Shown here: piece after piece, positions 60,588 through 64,000 of the stretch | How the letters are laid out: the number at the start of each line of letters is the position of its first letter | Position numbering within the stretch: the stretch's first letter is position 1 | Assembly (NCBI RefSeq): GCF_004217185.1 | Contig: NZ_SHKL01000001.1 | Coordinates: forward strand, 2,726,001-2,790,000 | Length of the DNA stretch: 64,000 nucleotides | DNA from: Pseudonocardia sediminis | GTDB taxonomy: Bacteria > Actinomycetota > Actinomycetes > Mycobacteriales > Pseudonocardiaceae | Reading direction: 5' to 3' | The notes under the pieces: model-generated | What the model was told of the DNA's origin: nothing | The model's database searches: none | Seen by the model: only the letters and a program-made list of their open reading frames with translations | Made by a program: the position numbers and the translations under genes

Positions 60588-61400
60588 ATGGGGCAGCTCG
60601 ACGGCAAGGTCGCCGTGATCACCGGCGGCGGGCGCGGGCAGGGCCGGTCCCACGCGATCCGGCTGGCCCAGGAGGGCGCCGACATCGTCGTCTGCGACAT
60701 CACGCAGCAGGTGGCCACCGTCCCGTTCCCGACGGGGCGGCCCGGTGACCTGGACGAGACCGTCGCCGCGGTGGAGAAGCTCGACCGGCGCTGCGTCGCA
60801 ATCGAGGCCGACGTCCGGAAGACCGCGGACATGAAGCGCCTCGCCGACACGGCGATGAGCGAGTTCGGACGCATCGACATCCACCTGGCCAACGCCGGGA
60901 TCCTCAGCCTGTCGGAGAACACCTGGGAGCTCACCGACGAGGCCTGGGACGACATGATCGACATCAACCTGACGGGCGTGTTCAAGTCCTGCCGCGCCGT
61001 CGTCCCGCACATCCGCGCGGGCGGCAACGGCGGCACGATCCTCATCACGTCGTCGATCGCGGGCCTGCGCGCGGTCGCCGGCTGCACCCACTACACGGCG
61101 GCCAAGCACGGCATCGTCGGCCTGATGCGGACGCTGGCGCGCGAGCTGGCGCCGGAGTCGATCCGGGTCAACACGATCCACCCGACGGGTGTCGGCTCGC
61201 CGATGTCGAACAACGACTACTTCCCGCAGTGGCTCACCGAGCACGAGGAGCTCGGCAACGCCATGCGCTTCAACCTCATGCCGGTGGACGCACTGCCCGA
61301 GCGCGACGTGTCCGACGTCGTCGCCTTCCTCTGCTCCGACGCGGGCAAGTGGATCACGGGGACGACCGTGCCGATCGACGCCGGCTTCATGCTCAAGTAG
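60588..61400 (+). CDS. SDR-family oxidoreductase of the mycofactocin-coupled type
   Basis: A 270-aa SDR whose cofactor motif AVITGGGRGQGRSHAIRLA, long loop after the second strand (TQQVATVPFPTGRPGDLDE) and YTAAKHGIVGLMRTLAREL are characteristic of the SDR subfamily that depends on mycofactocin and keeps NAD bound. Ser in ITSSIAGLRA and Tyr/Lys in THYTAAKHG complete the active site. It starts one base after the glycoside-hydrolase-like gene. It would oxidise an alcohol released or formed by the neighbouring hydrolases. Confidence 0.85.
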   Translation: MGQLDGKVAVITGGGRGQGRSHAIRLAQEGADIVVCDITQQVATVPFPTGRPGDLDETVAAVEKLDRRCVAIEADVRKTADMKRLADTAMSEFGRIDIHLANAGILSLSENTWELTDEAWDDMIDINLTGVFKSCRAVVPHIRAGGNGGTILITSSIAGLRAVAGCTHYTAAKHGIVGLMRTLARELAPESIRVNTIHPTGVGSPMSNNDYFPQWLTEHEELGNAMRFNLMPVDALPERDVSDVVAFLCSDAGKWITGTTVPIDAGFMLK

Positions 61401-61419
61401 GACGGAACGGAGATCGCCC

Positions 61420-62331
61420 ATGGGCACCTACGACATGACCGACCACGCCGGACAGCGGCTCACCCACGGCCGCCCCGAGGTCAACGGCGTGAACATCCAC
61501 TACGCGATGGGTGGCTCCGGCGACCCGGTGATCCTGCTGCACGGCGTGCCGAAGACGATGTTCTTCTGGCGCAAGGTGATCCCGCTGCTCACCCCGCACC
61601 ACACCGTCGTCGCGGTGGACTGCCGCGGCTACGGCGACTCCGAGCGGCCGCAGACCGGGTACGACACGCAGACGATGGCGCAGGACGTCGTCGCGCTCGC
61701 CGACCACCTGGGCTTCGAGCGCTTCCGGATCGTCGGGGAGGACTGGGGCGCCGCCATCGGCTACGCGGTGGCCGCGTTCCATCGCGACCGCGTGGAGCAA
61801 CTGGTGTTCCAGGAGATGCTCCTGCCGGGGCTCGGGTACGGCAGCGACGACGTCGCGGGCCGTACCCGGACCTTGAAGAAGGAGGACACCCGCACGATGT
61901 GGCACCTGGACTTCTTCAACGTGCCGCACTACCCCGAGATGCTCATGCCCGGCCGGGAGCGCGAGTTCTGGTCGTTCTTCATGAAGCGCGAGATGTACGA
62001 CCCGAGCGCGGCCACCGACGAGGACGTCGACGAGCAGGTCCGCTGGTTGGAGTCGCCGGGCGGCACCCACACGATCCTCGAGGTGTACCGGTCCAACGAC
62101 CTCGACGGGGAGCAGAACGCACCCCAGTTCGAACACAAGCTGACCATCCCGGTCCTGGCCGTCGGCGGCGAGGCGTTCTTCGGCGACGAGGTCCGCCACC
62201 AGATGGAGCCGGTCGCGCAGGACGTCCGCAGCGTCGTCATCGAGCGGTGTGGACACAACCCGTCCCTGGAGCGGCCCGACGAGCTGGCGCGGACCTACCT
62301 GGAGTTCTTCGGGAAGCCGGCGGGGGCATGA
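61420..62331 (+). CDS. Alpha/beta hydrolase (epoxide-hydrolase-like), paralogue 2
   Basis: A 303-aa hydrolase with VILLHGVPKTMFFWRKVIPL, nucleophile elbow VGEDWGAAIGYAVA, cap EMLLPGLGYGSDDVAGRTRT and C-terminal His in ERCGHNPSLERPDEL. Same subfamily as 58590 and 63249. Its stop overlaps the next start by ATGA. ACGGAGATCG precedes the ATG. Confidence 0.85.
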   Translation: MGTYDMTDHAGQRLTHGRPEVNGVNIHYAMGGSGDPVILLHGVPKTMFFWRKVIPLLTPHHTVVAVDCRGYGDSERPQTGYDTQTMAQDVVALADHLGFERFRIVGEDWGAAIGYAVAAFHRDRVEQLVFQEMLLPGLGYGSDDVAGRTRTLKKEDTRTMWHLDFFNVPHYPEMLMPGREREFWSFFMKREMYDPSAATDEDVDEQVRWLESPGGTHTILEVYRSNDLDGEQNAPQFEHKLTIPVLAVGGEAFFGDEVRHQMEPVAQDVRSVVIERCGHNPSLERPDELARTYLEFFGKPAGA

Positions 62332-63248
62332 ACAACCTCGCGGAGATGACCGGCACCGCTCTGCTGGAGACCGGCGTCCGGATGCACTACTACGAGGCCG
62401 GGGCCGGCGACGACGTCCTCGTGCTGCTGCACGGCTGGCCCGAGACCTCGTGGCAGTGGCGCCACGTCATCCCGCTCTTCGCGGACGCGGGCTACCACGT
62501 CGTCGCGCCGGACTACCGCGGCGCGGGCAACACCTCCCGGCCGCGGCTGGATCTCGGCCGCGCCGTGGACCCGCGCGTGGAGGACCTGCCCAGCGGCGGC
62601 TACACGAAGCGGGCAATGGCCGAGGACATCCACCAGCTGCTGCACGACCACCTGGGCCTGACCGCACCCGCCTTCGTGCTCGGTCACGACCTCGGTGGCC
62701 AGCTCGCCACCGCGTACGCCCTGCGCTACCCGGGCGACACCCGGGCCATGGGCTACGGCGAGGCTCCGCTGCCGGGCACAGAGGTGCACGACCGCATGAA
62801 GAACGACCCCACGCTGTTCCATTTCGCGTTCCACACGATCCTGGACCTGCCCGAGGCGCTGACCGCAGGGCGCGAGCGCTGGTACCTGCAGCACTTCTAC
62901 GACAAGCTCGGCTTCCGTCCCACCGCGGTGGACACCGACCACTTCGCCACCGCCTACGCCGAACCGGGCGCCATGCGTGCCGGCTTCGACCTCTACCGCG
63001 CGTTCGAGCAGGACGCCGCAGACACCCGTGCTGCGCTCGCGGCTAACGGGAGGCTCACGATGCCGGTACTCGGCCTCTACGGGCAGGTCAGCCTGTTCAG
63101 CGCGGTCACCGAGGAGATGGGCCGCGAGGTCGCCGAGAACGTCACGGTCGAGTCCGTTCCCCGGTCGGGGCATTGGATCGCCGAGGAGAACCCCGAGGCG
63201 CTGGTCGAGATCGTCACCCGGTTCGACCGCGCCACGAAGGAGCAGTAG
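62328..63248 (+). CDS. Alpha/beta hydrolase, more distant type
   Basis: A 306-aa hydrolase with LVLLHGWPETSWQWRHVIPL, nucleophile elbow LGHDLGGQLATAYAL and a catalytic His in PRSGHWIAEENPEAL. The HGWPETS and GHDLGG motifs match classical epoxide hydrolase/haloalkane dehalogenase relatives and differ from the HGVPKT/GEDWG type of its neighbours. It carries an insertion after the second strand (DLGRAVDPRVEDLPSGGYTK). Confidence 0.85.
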   Translation: MNNLAEMTGTALLETGVRMHYYEAGAGDDVLVLLHGWPETSWQWRHVIPLFADAGYHVVAPDYRGAGNTSRPRLDLGRAVDPRVEDLPSGGYTKRAMAEDIHQLLHDHLGLTAPAFVLGHDLGGQLATAYALRYPGDTRAMGYGEAPLPGTEVHDRMKNDPTLFHFAFHTILDLPEALTAGRERWYLQHFYDKLGFRPTAVDTDHFATAYAEPGAMRAGFDLYRAFEQDAADTRAALAANGRLTMPVLGLYGQVSLFSAVTEEMGREVAENVTVESVPRSGHWIAEENPEALVEIVTRFDRATKEQ

Positions 63249-64000
63249 ATGCTGGAGATCACCGACCACACCGGCGCCGCTGTGAAGCACGGGCGCCGGA
63301 CCGTCAACGGGGTGCGACTGCACTACGTCACCGCGGGCTCCGGGCCTGCGCTCGTGCTGCTGCACGGCGTGCCGAAGACATGGTATTACTGGCACCGCGT
63401 CATCCCGCTGCTCAGCGAGCACTTCACCGTCGTCGCGCCGGACGTGCGCGGGTTCGGCGACTCCGAGCGGCCCGAGGGCGGCTACGACATGGGCACGATC
63501 GCCCAGGATGTCGGCGCGCTGCTCACCGAGCTGGGCCACGAGACGTTCGCCGTGGCGGGCGAGGACTGGGGCGCCGCGTTCGCCTACGCCGTCGCCGCCA
63601 CGTTCCCCGAGCGCGTCACGAAGCTGTCCTACGGCGAGATGCTGCTGCCCGGTTTCGGGCTGGAGGACTGGTCGGCGCTCACCGCCGACAACGTGCGGTC
63701 CAGCCACTTCCTGTGGCACGTCGGCTTCTTCCACGTCCCGGACTTCCCGGAGATGCTGATCAGCGGTCGGGAGGAGATCTTCTGGTCGACGTGGATGAAA
63801 AACGAGACCTACAACCCCGCCGCGATCACGCCGGACTGCGTGGCCGAGTGGACGCGTTGCTCGTCCGCGCCGGGCGGGCTGCGGGCGATCTTCGAGGTCT
63901 ACCGCGCCACGTTCACCAACATCGCGCTCGATGAGAAGTGGGGCCGGACCAAGCTGCCCATGCCGGTGCTCGCGGTGGCCAGTGAACTGTTCATCGGCGA
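63249..64000 (+). CDS. Alpha/beta hydrolase (epoxide-hydrolase-like), paralogue 3, partial
   Basis: About 250 codons are visible before the window ends. ALVLLHGVPKTWYYWHRVIP, nucleophile elbow AGEDWGAAFAYAVA and EMLLPGFGLEDWSALTADNV place it in the same subfamily as 58590 and 61420, closest to 58590. The C-terminal histidine lies beyond the window. The ATG follows directly after the TAG of the preceding gene. The operon evidently continues to the right. Confidence 0.85.
   Translation, partial: MLEITDHTGAAVKHGRRTVNGVRLHYVTAGSGPALVLLHGVPKTWYYWHRVIPLLSEHFTVVAPDVRGFGDSERPEGGYDMGTIAQDVGALLTELGHETFAVAGEDWGAAFAYAVAATFPERVTKLSYGEMLLPGFGLEDWSALTADNVRSSHFLWHVGFFHVPDFPEMLISGREEIFWSTWMKNETYNPAAITPDCVAEWTRCSSAPGGLRAIFEVYRATFTNIALDEKWGRTKLPMPVLAVASELFIG

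Overview
This is a very GC-rich actinobacterial chromosome segment. It has GTG/TTG starts, 4-nt stop/start overlaps, PadR, TetR, MocR and ROK regulators, a DUF574-type methyltransferase and a mycofactocin-type SDR. The style fits Pseudonocardia or a close pseudonocardial relative; the genus is an inference from gene style, not from a marker gene. No rRNA, tRNA, CRISPR array or complete insertion sequence was recognised.

Layout. 1-6.6 kb: a partial substrate-binding-like protein divergent from a LysR regulator, a MocR regulator divergent from an aminotransferase, a truncated histidine-kinase-like protein and two methyltransferases. 6.65-16.2 kb: a nine-gene leftward operon in which all eight junctions are 4-nt overlaps: inositol-3-phosphate synthase, EboA/HD-like protein, methyltransferase, Gfo/Idh oxidoreductase, zinc-ribbon MBL protein, YcaO protein, TIM-barrel isomerase, GT4 glycosyltransferase and PIG-L deacetylase. 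It looks like a dedicated pathway for an inositol-derived, glycosylated small molecule and is the strongest candidate for an undescribed system here. 16.6-20.4 kb: a three-subunit molybdenum hydroxylase with a divergent TetR and an operator placed between -35 and -10. 21-28.4 kb: SDR, TetR, LLM oxidoreductase, amidohydrolase, VOC, small membrane proteins and PadR.

28.5-35.5 kb: an operon matching furoate degradation (hmfD-A-E-B-C order), encoding a CoA ligase, a molybdenum furoyl-CoA dehydrogenase and a crotonase-fold hydrolase. Its [2Fe-2S] subunit is fused to a CoxG-like SRPBCC domain. 35.5-45.5 kb: a partly decayed stress-type region with STAS and TetR pseudogenes, AraC, DJ-1/PfpI, formaldehyde dehydrogenase, HbpS-like protein, ABM protein, an unknown membrane protein, a truncated antiporter and an ANTAR protein. 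A 240-bp segment is duplicated here, and the genes following each copy have decayed reciprocally.

45.6-64 kb: a catabolic region. A leftward operon (DapA-family aldolase, Old-Yellow-Enzyme-type reductase, MHS transporter, two SDRs) is divergent from a LysR regulator. A ROK repressor is divergent from a long rightward operon that runs off the window. That operon holds three TIM-barrel isomerases, a Gfo/Idh oxidoreductase, two paralogous glycoside-hydrolase-like proteins, a mycofactocin-type SDR and four alpha/beta hydrolases. It probably imports and dismantles an unusual glycoside or cyclitol-like compound; the substrate cannot be named from sequence.
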